A stretch of DNA of 36,596 bases from Acidobacteriota bacterium (GCA_003225005.1 QIAN01000087.1:1-36596), one strand, 5' to 3'; counted from the stretch's first letter, positions 1 to 7,502 are shown. Numbers and translations are program-made. The notes: generated by a model from the sequence alone, not told the origin.

Positions 1-1
1 T

Positions 2-559
2 GCTGCTCACCGCGGATTGGCTCTGGATCACTCGGTCGCAACGGTTCCCGACGCCGCCCTTGCGCTGGCGTTGTGCGGCGAGACCGGCCCGGCCTTGCAG
101 GAGATGGAGCGCCTGACCACGGCCGCGCCGACAAATGCAGTGGTTAACGACGTGTATCTCCCCGAAGTGAAGGCAGCAATTGCTCTGGCACAGCACCACC
201 CGGAGCAGGTATCGGGGTTGCTGTCCTCCACGAGTTCTTACACGCAGGTTTCGAAGGCTCCTCATTTGTTGGGCCGCGCCTCGCTGGAGATGAGCCAATG
301 GCAACAAGCGGTGGCCGATCTGCAGCCCGGAATCCGCTATCGCGGTCTCGCTTTGCAGGAAGGACCGGTGGGCACGGCACAGGCTCCCGACTATACTCTT
401 TGCCTGCTGGGAACAGCGCGAGCGCAAGCGCACTTCGATAAGCTGGCAGCGATGCGGAGCTACCAACAGTTGCTTGAAATCTGGAAGAACGCCGACGCCG
501 ATTTCATTCCCGCGCAGGAAGCGAAACGAGAGAGGGCAGCGCTGCAAGGCGGCTCTTAG
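2..559 (+). CDS. C-terminal part of a TPR-type (kinase/TPR) protein, 5' partial
   Basis: The frame is open from the first bases of the window to a TAG at 557-559, so only the end of a longer gene is visible. The translation is alanine-rich and helical, with spaced hydrophobic/aromatic positions typical of degenerate TPR units, and ends with a segment of the type SYQQLLEIWKNADAD followed by a run of charged residues. In Acidobacteriota this ending is common at the C terminus of large eukaryotic-like serine/threonine kinases or transcriptional regulators that carry a TPR sensor half. Which catalytic domain precedes it cannot be told here, because none of it lies in the window. The internal TTG near position 17 is not a credible start, since the frame continues upstream. 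Identification as a TPR tail is fairly secure; attribution to a kinase is inference. Confidence 0.7.
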   Translation, partial: AAHRGLALDHSVATVPDAALALALCGETGPALQEMERLTTAAPTNAVVNDVYLPEVKAAIALAQHHPEQVSGLLSSTSSYTQVSKAPHLLGRASLEMSQWQQAVADLQPGIRYRGLALQEGPVGTAQAPDYTLCLLGTARAQAHFDKLAAMRSYQQLLEIWKNADADFIPAQEAKRERAALQGGS

Positions 560-585
560 CCCTTAGCCGTTAGCTCTTAGCGCAG
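551..585. repeat. Heptamer short tandem repeat (CYCTTAG type)
   Basis: About four consecutive 7-base units (CTCTTAG, CCCTTAG, CCGTTAG, CTCTTAG) begin inside the last codons of the preceding gene and run past its stop codon. A related array lies at 7410-7448, also directly behind a stop codon. The role is unknown. Confidence 0.7.
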
Positions 586-676
586 TCCATTTCGCCCACG
601 GCTAATTTCAACTTGACGAACCTTGTGGTGCTTCGTATCATCTAATTCATACGTTTGCTCTTCGGAGCAGACCGAC

Positions 677-789
677 ATTTCATGCAGAGTGGCTGAGGGA
701 CGAGCCCTGTGACGCCACGGCAACCGGGTTGGGATCATATATCCCGACTGCAGGTGCTAACTCTCACCCGGAAACGGGGAACATGAGAT
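677..789 (+). promoter_or_regulatory. SAM-I-type (S-box) riboswitch aptamer
   Basis: The segment folds by eye into the four-helix S-adenosylmethionine aptamer. P1 is 677-684 with 782-789 (8 pairs, one G-U). P2 is 689-693 with 714-718, plus an inner GGG (697-699) with CCC (705-707). The conserved GGCAACC follows at 719-725. P3 is 728-735 with 741-748. The conserved AGGTGCTAA follows at 752-760, and P4 is CCCG/CGGG (767-770 with 775-778) closed by GAAA. Order, spacing and invariant bases match the SAM-I class. It lies in the leader of the threonine-synthase-family gene at 916, so high SAM is expected to shut that operon off. Confidence 0.9.
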
Positions 790-820
790 TCGGTATGCGA
801 GCGGTATCTGCATTCCGCAA

Positions 821-857
821 CCTCTTTTCCTTTTCCGGAAAAGAGGCTTCGTATTTT
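821..857 (+). terminator. Riboswitch expression-platform hairpin
   Basis: A perfect 10-bp stem (CCTCTTTTCC at 821-830 with GGAAAAGAGG at 837-846) and a 6-base loop is followed by a T-rich stretch (CTTCGTATTTT). It lies between the SAM aptamer and the start codon at 916, where a conditional terminator is expected. The tail is not a clean U-run, so termination strength is uncertain. No antiterminator partner was identified with certainty in 790-820. Confidence 0.65.
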
Positions 858-915
858 GGGACCTCTTTTCTGGCTCGTTCTCAGCTATTCGCTGAATGAG
901 AAAGCGAGTAGCAAG

Positions 916-2187
916 ATGGCTCATTACGAACTCCGTTGCCGCGAATGCGGTCGAAACTGGGGAAACCAGCCCCGCTCAATCTGTGACGAGTGTTTCTCTC
1001 CTCTCGAAGTCGCTTACGACTACGACGCCGTGCGCGCGTCGTTTACTCGCGAACAAATTTCGCAGCGGCCACCCAACATGTGGCGTTATGCGGAACTGTT
1101 GCCGCTTCCAGCGGGGTTTGAGCCGCGGCTGCCGGTTGGCTTCACGCCTCTGATTCAGGCACCGCATCTCGCCGAGCGCTTGGGCGCTGGCCGGCAGAAT
1201 CTTTACATCAAAAACGACGCGGTGTGCCTGCCCACGTTGAGCTTCAAGGACCGCGTGGTCGCCGTTGCCTTGTCGCAGGCGGGGGAGTTCGGCTTCGATA
1301 CCGTCTCGTGCTCCTCCACCGGCAATCTGGCCAATGCGGTGGCGGCACAGGCAGCGCGAGAAGGGCTCAAGGCTTGGATCTTTATCCCCGCCGATCTCGA
1401 GCCGGCCAAGATTCTGGGCACTCAGGTGTTCGGTGCGAACGTCGTGCGCATTGCGGGCAGCTACGATCAGGTGAATCGCTTATGCTCGCAGATCGCCGAC
1501 GAGCAGCACTGGGGATTCGTCAATGTAAACCTTCGCCCATATTACGCCGAGGGATCGAAGACTGTGGGCTTTGAGATCGCGGAACAACTTGGATGGCGGC
1601 TGCCGGATAACATAGTCGTCCCCATGGCCGGCGGGTCATTGATTACGAAGATCAAGAAGGCCTTTGATGAACTGATCAAACTGGGTCTGGTTGAGGCGAA
1701 GCAGGTGAAATTCTTCGGTGCGCAGGCCACAGGATGCTCGCCGATTTCGACGGCGGTGAAGACTGGCAGTGCTGAGATCGAGCCGCAGAAGCCGTCAACG
1801 ATTGCGCGCTCGCTGGCAATTGGCAATCCGGCTGACGGTCACTATGCCATCAAGACCATCAAGCAGAGTGGAGGATGGAGCGAGGATGTGAGCGATCCGG
1901 AGGTGATTGAATCGATCCGCCTGCTGGCTGAAACCGAAGGTATCTTCACCGAGACTGCGGGCGGCGTGACGGTGGGTTCAGCGGGCAAGCTTTATCGACA
2001 GGACCGCATTCTGTCTGAAGAGACAACTGTGCTGTGCATCACGGGTAACGGTTTGAAAACTACCGATGCGCTCGCAGGCGTGTACGACACAGAAGCGCCC
2101 ATCGCGCCCAAACTCGCCGAGTTCGAGAGATATTTGCAGAGAACGCTGGATGTGGCAGAAGTAGAGCCCTCCACAGTGGAGGTGTGA
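916..2187 (+). CDS. thrC: Threonine-synthase-family PLP enzyme with N-terminal zinc ribbon, SAM-riboswitch controlled
   Basis: This is a fold-type II PLP enzyme of 423 residues. The N terminus is a rubredoxin-like zinc ribbon (Cys8, Cys11, Cys23, Cys26). The PLP lysine is Lys111 in a PTLSFKDR motif, a serine/threonine/glycine/asparagine phosphate loop (SSTGN) follows around 131-138, and a Gly-rich loop (MAGGS) lies near residue 238. Canonical threonine synthases convert O-phosphohomoserine to threonine and usually have PTGSFKDRG and STGNT; here both are altered (TLSFKDRV, STGNL). The ATG at 916 was preferred over an upstream TTG at 856, because 856 lies in the riboswitch hairpin tail and the zinc ribbon begins right after 916. 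The gene is one base away from the sulfur-carrier gene. SAM control together with a sulfur carrier argues for a role in methionine/homocysteine synthesis rather than, or in addition to, threonine synthesis. Family certain, exact reaction inferred. Confidence 0.85.
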   Translation: MAHYELRCRECGRNWGNQPRSICDECFSPLEVAYDYDAVRASFTREQISQRPPNMWRYAELLPLPAGFEPRLPVGFTPLIQAPHLAERLGAGRQNLYIKNDAVCLPTLSFKDRVVAVALSQAGEFGFDTVSCSSTGNLANAVAAQAAREGLKAWIFIPADLEPAKILGTQVFGANVVRIAGSYDQVNRLCSQIADEQHWGFVNVNLRPYYAEGSKTVGFEIAEQLGWRLPDNIVVPMAGGSLITKIKKAFDELIKLGLVEAKQVKFFGAQATGCSPISTAVKTGSAEIEPQKPSTIARSLAIGNPADGHYAIKTIKQSGGWSEDVSDPEVIESIRLLAETEGIFTETAGGVTVGSAGKLYRQDRILSEETTVLCITGNGLKTTDALAGVYDTEAPIAPKLAEFERYLQRTLDVAEVEPSTVEV

Positions 2188-2188
2188 G

Positions 2189-2470
2189 GTGAGTATTACC
2201 GTACAGATTCCGACTGCATTAAGACGTCACACGGCGGGAGTAGGATCGCTGAATTGCGCCGCGGCGAATCTAGGAGAGCTGTTCTCGGTCCTCGATGAAA
2301 AATTTCCTGAGCTGAAGCCGCATTTGCGTGACGAAGCCGGGCAAGTGCGCCGATTCTTGAATGTCTACGTGAATGAGGAAGACATACGCTTCCTGGGAGG
2401 GCCGGGCTATACATTCCAGGATGGCGACGAAATCCTGCTGGTGCCTTCGATTGCCGGCGGCGCGCTTTAG
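2189..2470 (+). CDS. MoaD/ThiS-family sulfur-carrier protein with Gly-Gly-Ala-Leu tail
   Basis: This 93-residue protein has the ubiquitin-like sulfur-carrier pattern: a beta-strand start (ITVQIPTALRRHT), a helix with LGELFSVLDEKFPELK, then NVYVNEEDIRFLGG, DGDEILLVPSIAGG. Carriers of this family are activated as adenylates and thiocarboxylates on the terminal Gly-Gly. Here two residues, Ala-Leu, follow that Gly-Gly, so a protease would have to trim the tail before activation. The GTG start is one base after the upstream TGA, with the ribosome-binding site inside the end of the upstream gene (GGAGGTG), indicating translational coupling with the PLP enzyme. The pairing resembles CysO with CysM and HcyS with its homocysteine synthase (established examples in other bacteria). 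No E1-like or JAMM-protease gene lies next to it. Confidence 0.85.
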   Translation: MSITVQIPTALRRHTAGVGSLNCAAANLGELFSVLDEKFPELKPHLRDEAGQVRRFLNVYVNEEDIRFLGGPGYTFQDGDEILLVPSIAGGAL

Positions 2471-2801
2471 GCATGGATCGGTGCAACGCTCGATGGGTGG
2501 GCAGCCGCGTTTTCCCTGATGAGTCAGCGTATGTTGTGAATCAATCCCGGAGAGGAGCGGCTAGGCGGTTGCGGGGCTCCTACTATTTTGTCGATTTATA
2601 ACCCTGCCAGCGCGGCTCCGCATCTGAAATCTCGCTCTCTTTGTGGCGCACGCGGTTTATCTGGCTTGGTCTTTGGTTGGGGGAGTCAATCCCGACGCTC
2701 GAATTGAGCACGATCCGCGCTTCGCCCTCTTTCCTCGGCAATAACCGTGCGGTGGTCCGCTACGCCGCCGCAATTCTTGCGGCTCAACGTATTCCCGGCT
2801 C
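2471..2801. other. Intergenic stretch without a recognisable gene
   Basis: Only short open frames without ribosome-binding sites or family resemblance are seen. No convincing terminator for the upstream operon was found. The right end passes into the promoter of the efflux operon. Confidence 0.5.
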
Positions 2802-2849
2802 TTTACATACGCAGCCAATCATTTTATAATCTAACTAACCGGTTAATTA
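2802..2849 (+). promoter_or_regulatory. Sigma-70-type promoter with overlapping palindromic operator for the tetR-efflux operon
   Basis: TTTACA (2802-2807), a 17-base spacer and a consensus TATAAT (2825-2830) form a near-ideal housekeeping promoter. Just after the -10, 2832-2849 is an 18-base palindrome (TAACTAACCGGTTAATTA) with only the 2835/2846 pair mismatched; its core TAACCGGTTA (2836-2845) is perfect. The position covers the expected transcription start, 22 bases before the ATG of the TetR gene, so it is very probably that regulator's own operator. Confidence 0.8.
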
Positions 2850-2870
2850 AGTGCAAGTTTAAGTCTGGGT

Positions 2871-3566
2871 ATGGCTCAACCGTTGCAGCGCCGTCATTCG
2901 ACTTCGAAGATGGGCACTCGCGGTCAACCGGCAGCGAGTCGGGCTGCCATTCTGCGAGCCGCGGCCGAAGAGTTCGCCGAGCACGGTATCGCGGGGGCGC
3001 GCACGGAAGCCATCGCGCGGGAGGCACGAGTCAACAAAGCGCTCCTGTATTACTACTTCAAGGACAAGGAAACGCTTTACGGCGCGGTGCTCGACAACGC
3101 ATTTTCCGGATTAAAGGCGACCGTTTTCCGCGTGCTCGACAGCGACTTGCCGCCGCGCGAGAAAATCATGACATACGTGGGGACATACTTCGATTTCATC
3201 GCCTCGAATCAGGTCTATCCCAAGCTGATGCAGCGAGAGATGATGCGGGCGCGAGAGGGGCACTCGCCACATATCGAAAAGCTGGTCAAAAACTACTTCC
3301 AGCCGATTTACGCGCGAGTGGGCGAACTGTTGCGCAAGGGAATCGCAGAGGGCGAATTTCGCAAGATCGATCCTGCACATTTCATTCCTTCCGTGGTGGC
3401 CATGACCATCTTTTACTTTAGCAGCGCTCCGCTTATGCAAAAAATTGTTCGCTTCAATCCTCTGGCCCCGGAGCGCATAGCCGAGCGGCGCGCGGCGGTG
3501 CTGGACTTCATGTCCGCAGCATTGTTCCGGCCTGACTGCAACACGGTACAGAGAGGTCGGCCATGA
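2871..3566 (+). CDS. TetR/AcrR-family transcriptional regulator
   Basis: This 231-residue protein has a typical TetR N-terminal helix-turn-helix (about residues 20-65: RAAILRAAAEEFAEHG, GARTEAIAREARVNKALLYYYFKDKETLY) followed by an all-helical ligand-binding and dimerisation half. It is the first gene of a four-gene unit and overlaps the next start by four bases (ATGA). A palindrome sits on its own promoter, so it probably represses itself and the efflux genes until a ligand binds. The arrangement of a TetR regulator, an HlyD-type adaptor, an ABC ATPase and an ABC-2 permease matches the CecR/YbhGFS type of exporter in enterobacteria. The ligand is unknown. Confidence 0.93.
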   Translation: MAQPLQRRHSTSKMGTRGQPAASRAAILRAAAEEFAEHGIAGARTEAIAREARVNKALLYYYFKDKETLYGAVLDNAFSGLKATVFRVLDSDLPPREKIMTYVGTYFDFIASNQVYPKLMQREMMRAREGHSPHIEKLVKNYFQPIYARVGELLRKGIAEGEFRKIDPAHFIPSVVAMTIFYFSSAPLMQKIVRFNPLAPERIAERRAAVLDFMSAALFRPDCNTVQRGRP

Positions 3567-4663
3567 GTGCGCGCAACCGTTTTTTTATCCTGCTGGGCGT
3601 AATCTTTGTAATATCCGCGATTTACTACGTTCTGTCCGCCGATCACTCCAAAGATCTTGTACTGATTGGCACGGTGGATTCGAATCAGGTAATCGTGAGC
3701 GCGCAGGTGGAAGGACGAATCCAGAAACTGCTAGTGGACGAAGGCACTCCAGTGAAAGCCGGAGATTTGATTGCGCTGCTCGATCCTTCCGAATTGCAGG
3801 CGCAGAAAGCGGCGGCTTCAGCCACAACTACGAGTCTCGAGCACAAAGTGAGGGAGATGCAGCACACGGCAGTGTCCACAACGGGCTCGACCAGCAGCGA
3901 TGTCGACGACGCGCGGGCAAAGCTTTCGTCCGCGAAAGCGCAGTTGCGGCAAGCACAAGCGGCGCTGGAACGCACCGCGAGCGATAGCCGCCGCATTGTC
4001 GAATTAGCCAAAGCCGGAGTCACTTCCGACCAGGAGCGGGTACAGGCCGAGACAAATTTGCGTGCGGCTCAAGCGAATGCGCAGGCCCTCGAAGATCAGG
4101 GGAAAGCCGCCGTAGCACAGTTGAATGCAGCAGTTGCTCGCACTCAACAAGCCAATGCGGCGAAGAGCACGGTGCAAGCTACGCAGGCTGATCTGAAAAA
4201 TGCAATCGCGCAAAGGAAGCAAGCCGAAGTGCGACTCGGCTACACCAACGTTTACGCGCCGGTGACGGGCACGGTTTCTGTGCGGGCGGCCCGACAGGGA
4301 GAGGTAATCACCATCGGAGCGCCTATCGTGACGATTGTTGATTTGAACGACACCTGGGTTCGCGCTGCCATTCCCGAGACCTATGCCGACGACGTTGGCT
4401 ATGGCGACGTGCTCCGTGTCCGGTTGCCCGGTGGGACCATCACCCGGGGCAAACTTTTCTTTAAGGGAGTGGAAAGCGATTTCGCTACCCAGCGAGACGT
4501 GAGCCGCCGCAAGCGCGACATTCGGACCATTGTGCTCAAGATACGCCTGGACAATCCCAAAGGCGCCTTCATCCCGGGGATGACCGCGGAAGTACTCGTC
4601 TCTCCCGCGCAGATGAAAGGCGAAAAAGGGTCGCAGAAGACAGCGGCAGCGGAGCAGCGATGA
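3563..4663 (+). CDS. HlyD/EmrA-family periplasmic adaptor (membrane fusion) protein
   Basis: This 366-residue protein has an N-terminal membrane anchor (about residues 6-25, FFILLGVIFVISAIYYVLSA). A split biotinyl-lipoyl-like domain is visible as VEGRIQKLLVDEGTPVKAGDLIALLD near 48-73 and VYAPVTGTVSVRAARQGEVI further on. Between the two halves is a long Ala/Gln-rich alpha-helical hairpin (about 75-220). A beta-barrel region and a Lys-rich tail follow. Such adaptors link an inner-membrane exporter to an outer-membrane channel. It overlaps the preceding tetR and the following ATPase genes by four bases each. No TolC-like channel is encoded in the window, so the outer-membrane partner would come from elsewhere. 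Confidence 0.93.
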   Translation: MSARNRFFILLGVIFVISAIYYVLSADHSKDLVLIGTVDSNQVIVSAQVEGRIQKLLVDEGTPVKAGDLIALLDPSELQAQKAAASATTTSLEHKVREMQHTAVSTTGSTSSDVDDARAKLSSAKAQLRQAQAALERTASDSRRIVELAKAGVTSDQERVQAETNLRAAQANAQALEDQGKAAVAQLNAAVARTQQANAAKSTVQATQADLKNAIAQRKQAEVRLGYTNVYAPVTGTVSVRAARQGEVITIGAPIVTIVDLNDTWVRAAIPETYADDVGYGDVLRVRLPGGTITRGKLFFKGVESDFATQRDVSRRKRDIRTIVLKIRLDNPKGAFIPGMTAEVLVSPAQMKGEKGSQKTAAAEQR

Positions 4664-5727
4664 GTGCGGACACGAATCCCGACAGCGTCGTGTCAGCGCA
4701 GAATGGAAAGACTTCGGTCGAAGTGGGCGCACCGTTTGCGATTGAAGTCGACCATGTTGTCAAAAAGTACGGCGATTTTACTGCGGTTGATGACGTCTCC
4801 TTCAGCGTGAGCGATGGCGAGATTTTTGGATTGCTGGGGCCGAACGGAGCGGGGAAGTCGACGCTGATTCGCATGATGACCACGCTGATTCCGATTACCT
4901 CGGGGAAGGCACGCATCGCAGGTCATGATGTGGCGAAGGAACCAGATGCGGTGCGTCGGACAATTGGCGTGATCCCGCAAGCCCTGACCAGCGATCTCGA
5001 TCTCACGGTGGAAGAAAACCTGCAAATCTACGCGAAACTTTACGATGTGCCCGCCGAGGAGAGGAAGCGTTCGATCGACGAACTGCTCGAACTGGTGGAC
5101 CTGACCAAGTGGCGGGATGCGCAGACGAAAACATTGTCCGGCGGCATGCGCAGGCGGCTGGAAATTGCCCGCGGCCTTGTGCACCATCCCAAGATATTTT
5201 TCCTCGATGAGCCCACTACTGGGCTCGATCCCGTGTCTCGCGTGGCGGTATGGGAGATGCTGGGCAACATTAAAGCTCAGCGGCAGCTCACCATCTTGAT
5301 CACGACGCACTATATGGACGAGGCAGACAGGCTCTGTCACCGGATCGCCATTGTGGACCATGGGAAGCTGGTTGCGCTGGACACACCAATGGCGCTTAAG
5401 GCCAGCGTTCCGGGATCGAATGTGATCGAAGTGCAATTTGAGAATGCTCCGGAAGATTGGGAGCAGAGGTTGCGGGGATTAAGCGAAGTCACGTCCGTGC
5501 AACACGAAGGAGCGGGAATGTTCCGCATACTGACCGGCAACGGCTCGCGCACTACCACGGAGCTGGTGGAAATGGCGGCGCACTCGGGGTTGGGAGTGAA
5601 ATCGCTTTCGGTGCAAAACACCACGTTGGACGACGTTTTCGTCCATTTCACCGGACGCCAACTGCGCGACGAGCTGGTTAAAGCCTACGCCTTTACCATG
5701 CCGCAGCGGCCGGGGTTGCAACCATGA
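4660..5727 (+). CDS. ABC transporter ATP-binding protein (ABC-2/DrrA type)
   Basis: A single nucleotide-binding domain with all catalytic motifs: Walker A GPNGAGKST (around residues 62-70), a Q-loop, the signature LSGGMRRRLEIA, Walker B IFFLDEPTTGLDP and the switch histidine in ITTHYMDEADRL. A C-terminal extension of about 110 residues (NVIEVQFENAPEDW onward) is the usual regulatory tail of DrrA/CcmA-type subunits. The first 25 residues are a poorly conserved leader. Only one nucleotide-binding domain is present, unlike the two-domain YbhF of enterobacteria, so the working transporter would contain two copies of this protein. It overlaps both neighbours by four bases. Confidence 0.95.
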   Translation: MSADTNPDSVVSAQNGKTSVEVGAPFAIEVDHVVKKYGDFTAVDDVSFSVSDGEIFGLLGPNGAGKSTLIRMMTTLIPITSGKARIAGHDVAKEPDAVRRTIGVIPQALTSDLDLTVEENLQIYAKLYDVPAEERKRSIDELLELVDLTKWRDAQTKTLSGGMRRRLEIARGLVHHPKIFFLDEPTTGLDPVSRVAVWEMLGNIKAQRQLTILITTHYMDEADRLCHRIAIVDHGKLVALDTPMALKASVPGSNVIEVQFENAPEDWEQRLRGLSEVTSVQHEGAGMFRILTGNGSRTTTELVEMAAHSGLGVKSLSVQNTTLDDVFVHFTGRQLRDELVKAYAFTMPQRPGLQP

Positions 5728-6836
5728 ACCGGATTATGGCCATTGTCGAGCGCGAGATGCGGAAGTTCTTCCGTTCTCCGGCGCTCATGCTGGCGTCCAT
5801 GATTTTTCCATTGGTCCAGCTCATTATTCTGGGCAACGCTTTCGGGGGCAAGATTCGCGACGCGAAACTCGGCGTGGTCGATGAAGATGGCGGCACGCAA
5901 GCGTTGAAGATCCGCGAAGCTTTCGACTCGGTGCGCGCGAACATTCGCACCTTCGTGCCGGTCTACTACGACAGCGAAAGGCAGGCCGTGGAAGATGTCC
6001 GCAACGGAAAGCTGCAGGGCGCGGTCGTCATTCCTCCGCAGTTTTCGCGGCGAGTGTATGAAAGCAACCGGCCGCAAGTCGCCTTAGTGGTGGACAACAG
6101 TGACAACTTCATGAGCTCCGCGCTGGAAGCCGAACTTGCCGACCTGACCGGCGCTCTGAACCAAGCGACCATCCAACCGCGCCTGGTGCAGCAGACGGCA
6201 TTGGAGATTGTAGAACTCTACCCGTATATCGAATACATGAAGTACCTGCTGCCGGGATCGCTCACCTTGGCGATGTTTGTATCGGTGATGATCGGCGGCG
6301 GCATGCTCTACATCGACGACAAAGCGCGGGGCGTGCATGAGGGATATCTGGTCACGCCGATTACCAAGCTCGAACTGGTGCTCGGACTGAATTTAGCGGG
6401 CGCGATTAAAGCAGTAATGACGGGACTGATCATCACCGTGATCGGCTCATTATTGTCGGGGGTGAGCACTCTGTTTAATCCGGTAACGGCATTCGGGCTC
6501 ATCATCATGATTGTGCTGACCTCGCTGGCCTTCAACACCATGATGTTCCTGCTGATGGTGCGCATTGAAGATCCGCTCGTGCCCCGAGCCATGTTCGGCA
6601 TTCTCAACACGCTGCTGTTTTTTCCTAGCGGCTCGATTTATCCCATCCAGGCATTTCCCAAGTGGCTGCGGGTAATCGCGAGGGGGGATCCATTTACCTA
6701 CGCGGTGGATGGATTCAAATGCCTGCTGCTGAAGGAGACGACACTCGCCGCTGTCTGGCCAGACGTGCTGTTTCTCACCATCTTTGCGGGTGTCACGCTG
6801 GGGATTGCGATTCCGCTGTTCAAGCGAACGCTGTGA
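5724..6836 (+). CDS. ABC-2 family transporter permease
   Basis: This 370-residue membrane protein has the ABC-2 layout: one N-terminal membrane helix (about residues 20-38), a large soluble extracytoplasmic domain (about 40-175), and five further hydrophobic segments. Recognisable pieces are the SLTLAMFVSVMIGGGMLY helix, GLIIMIVLTSLAFNTMMFLL, and FFPSGSIYPIQAFPKWLRVIARGDPFTYAVDGF, a conserved ABC-2 region before the last helices. It is the last gene of the tetR-hlyD-ATPase-permease unit. Substrates of this type include drugs, cations and lipids; nothing in the sequence narrows the choice. Confidence 0.93.
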   Translation: MNRIMAIVEREMRKFFRSPALMLASMIFPLVQLIILGNAFGGKIRDAKLGVVDEDGGTQALKIREAFDSVRANIRTFVPVYYDSERQAVEDVRNGKLQGAVVIPPQFSRRVYESNRPQVALVVDNSDNFMSSALEAELADLTGALNQATIQPRLVQQTALEIVELYPYIEYMKYLLPGSLTLAMFVSVMIGGGMLYIDDKARGVHEGYLVTPITKLELVLGLNLAGAIKAVMTGLIITVIGSLLSGVSTLFNPVTAFGLIIMIVLTSLAFNTMMFLLMVRIEDPLVPRAMFGILNTLLFFPSGSIYPIQAFPKWLRVIARGDPFTYAVDGFKCLLLKETTLAAVWPDVLFLTIFAGVTLGIAIPLFKRTL

Positions 6837-6968
6837 GGATTTGCAATGTTCAATTACGAAGTTCCGATTGTCAGTTGTGGTCGACTTGGAGGGGAAACTC
6901 ACAGAAGGGGCAATGCACCACTCCGGGAACTTTTGACTGGGCGGCGCCGTCCGTTATGCTAGAGATCT

Positions 6969-7412
6969 ATGACCCTACTGGACGCCAAGGAGTACGATCC
7001 TGAGAAAGAGCGAAGGAAGAAAGTCCGCATCATATCGGCGATCGTCTTGTTGCTGCTGGCTGCTTTTTTTCTCTGGTGGTTTCGCTATTGGCCTGAACAG
7101 CGCGTAGCCGAACACTTCTTCGACGCCCTACAAAAGCAGGATTATGAATCCGGGTATGGCATTTGGATGCATGACCCGCAGTGGCGGCAGCATCCGGACC
7201 ACTATAAGAAATATCCTTTCAACGAGTTTTATACCGACTGGGGGCCTGGCGGACAGTGGGGGGTAGTGAAGTCGTACAAGATTTATGCGGCGGGGACTCC
7301 GCCGGGCGGTGGCAGCGGAGTGATTGTCGACATGATCGTTAATGACCGTGCCGAGCACGCTCGGGTTTGGGTGGAGAAGTCGGACAAGACCATGAGCTTT
7401 TCGCCGTATTAG
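6969..7412 (+). CDS. Small single-pass membrane protein of unknown function
   Basis: This 147-residue protein has a charged cytoplasmic start (EKERRKKVR), one membrane helix (about residues 23-42, IISAIVLLLLAAFFLWWF) and an aromatic-rich soluble part that reads like a small alpha/beta fold: VAEHFFDALQKQDYESGYGIWMHDP, then strands GVVKSYKIYAAG and SGVIVDMIVND. The helix pair followed by strands resembles DUF4864/NTF2-like extracytoplasmic domains, but this is only a visual impression. No strong ribosome-binding site is seen ahead of the ATG. It stands alone, between the efflux operon and the convergent fabD gene. Confidence 0.75.
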   Translation: MTLLDAKEYDPEKERRKKVRIISAIVLLLLAAFFLWWFRYWPEQRVAEHFFDALQKQDYESGYGIWMHDPQWRQHPDHYKKYPFNEFYTDWGPGGQWGVVKSYKIYAAGTPPGGGSGVIVDMIVNDRAEHARVWVEKSDKTMSFSPY

Positions 7413-7448
7413 CTCTTGGTCTTAGCCTTTAGCTCTTAGCTTTCAGCT
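7410..7448. repeat. Heptamer-type short repeat behind a stop codon
   Basis: A run of related 6-7-base units (CTCTTGG, TCTTAG, CCTTTAG, CTCTTAG, CTTTCAG) starts at the stop codon of the gene ending at 7412. It resembles the array at 551-585. It lies between two convergent genes; no clear hairpin was found. Confidence 0.65.
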
Positions 7449-7502
7449 TGTAAGATTGTCTGCGCCCCCGCAGGTCGCCGCTCTAGCGCTTCGCGAAATA
7501 CC

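Noticed and set aside
856-915. Upstream TTG start for the threonine-synthase-like gene
   Set aside because: It lies in the tail of the riboswitch hairpin, adds a hydrophobic leader foreign to the family, and the ATG at 916 begins the zinc ribbon directly.
2641-2829. Plus-strand 62-codon frame before the tetR gene
   Set aside because: It overlaps the promoter, has no ribosome-binding site or family motif, and is explained by base composition.
2832-2849. Insertion-sequence end or attachment site
   Set aside because: The palindrome's place on the promoter of a TetR gene explains it as an operator; no transposase or duplicated flank is present.
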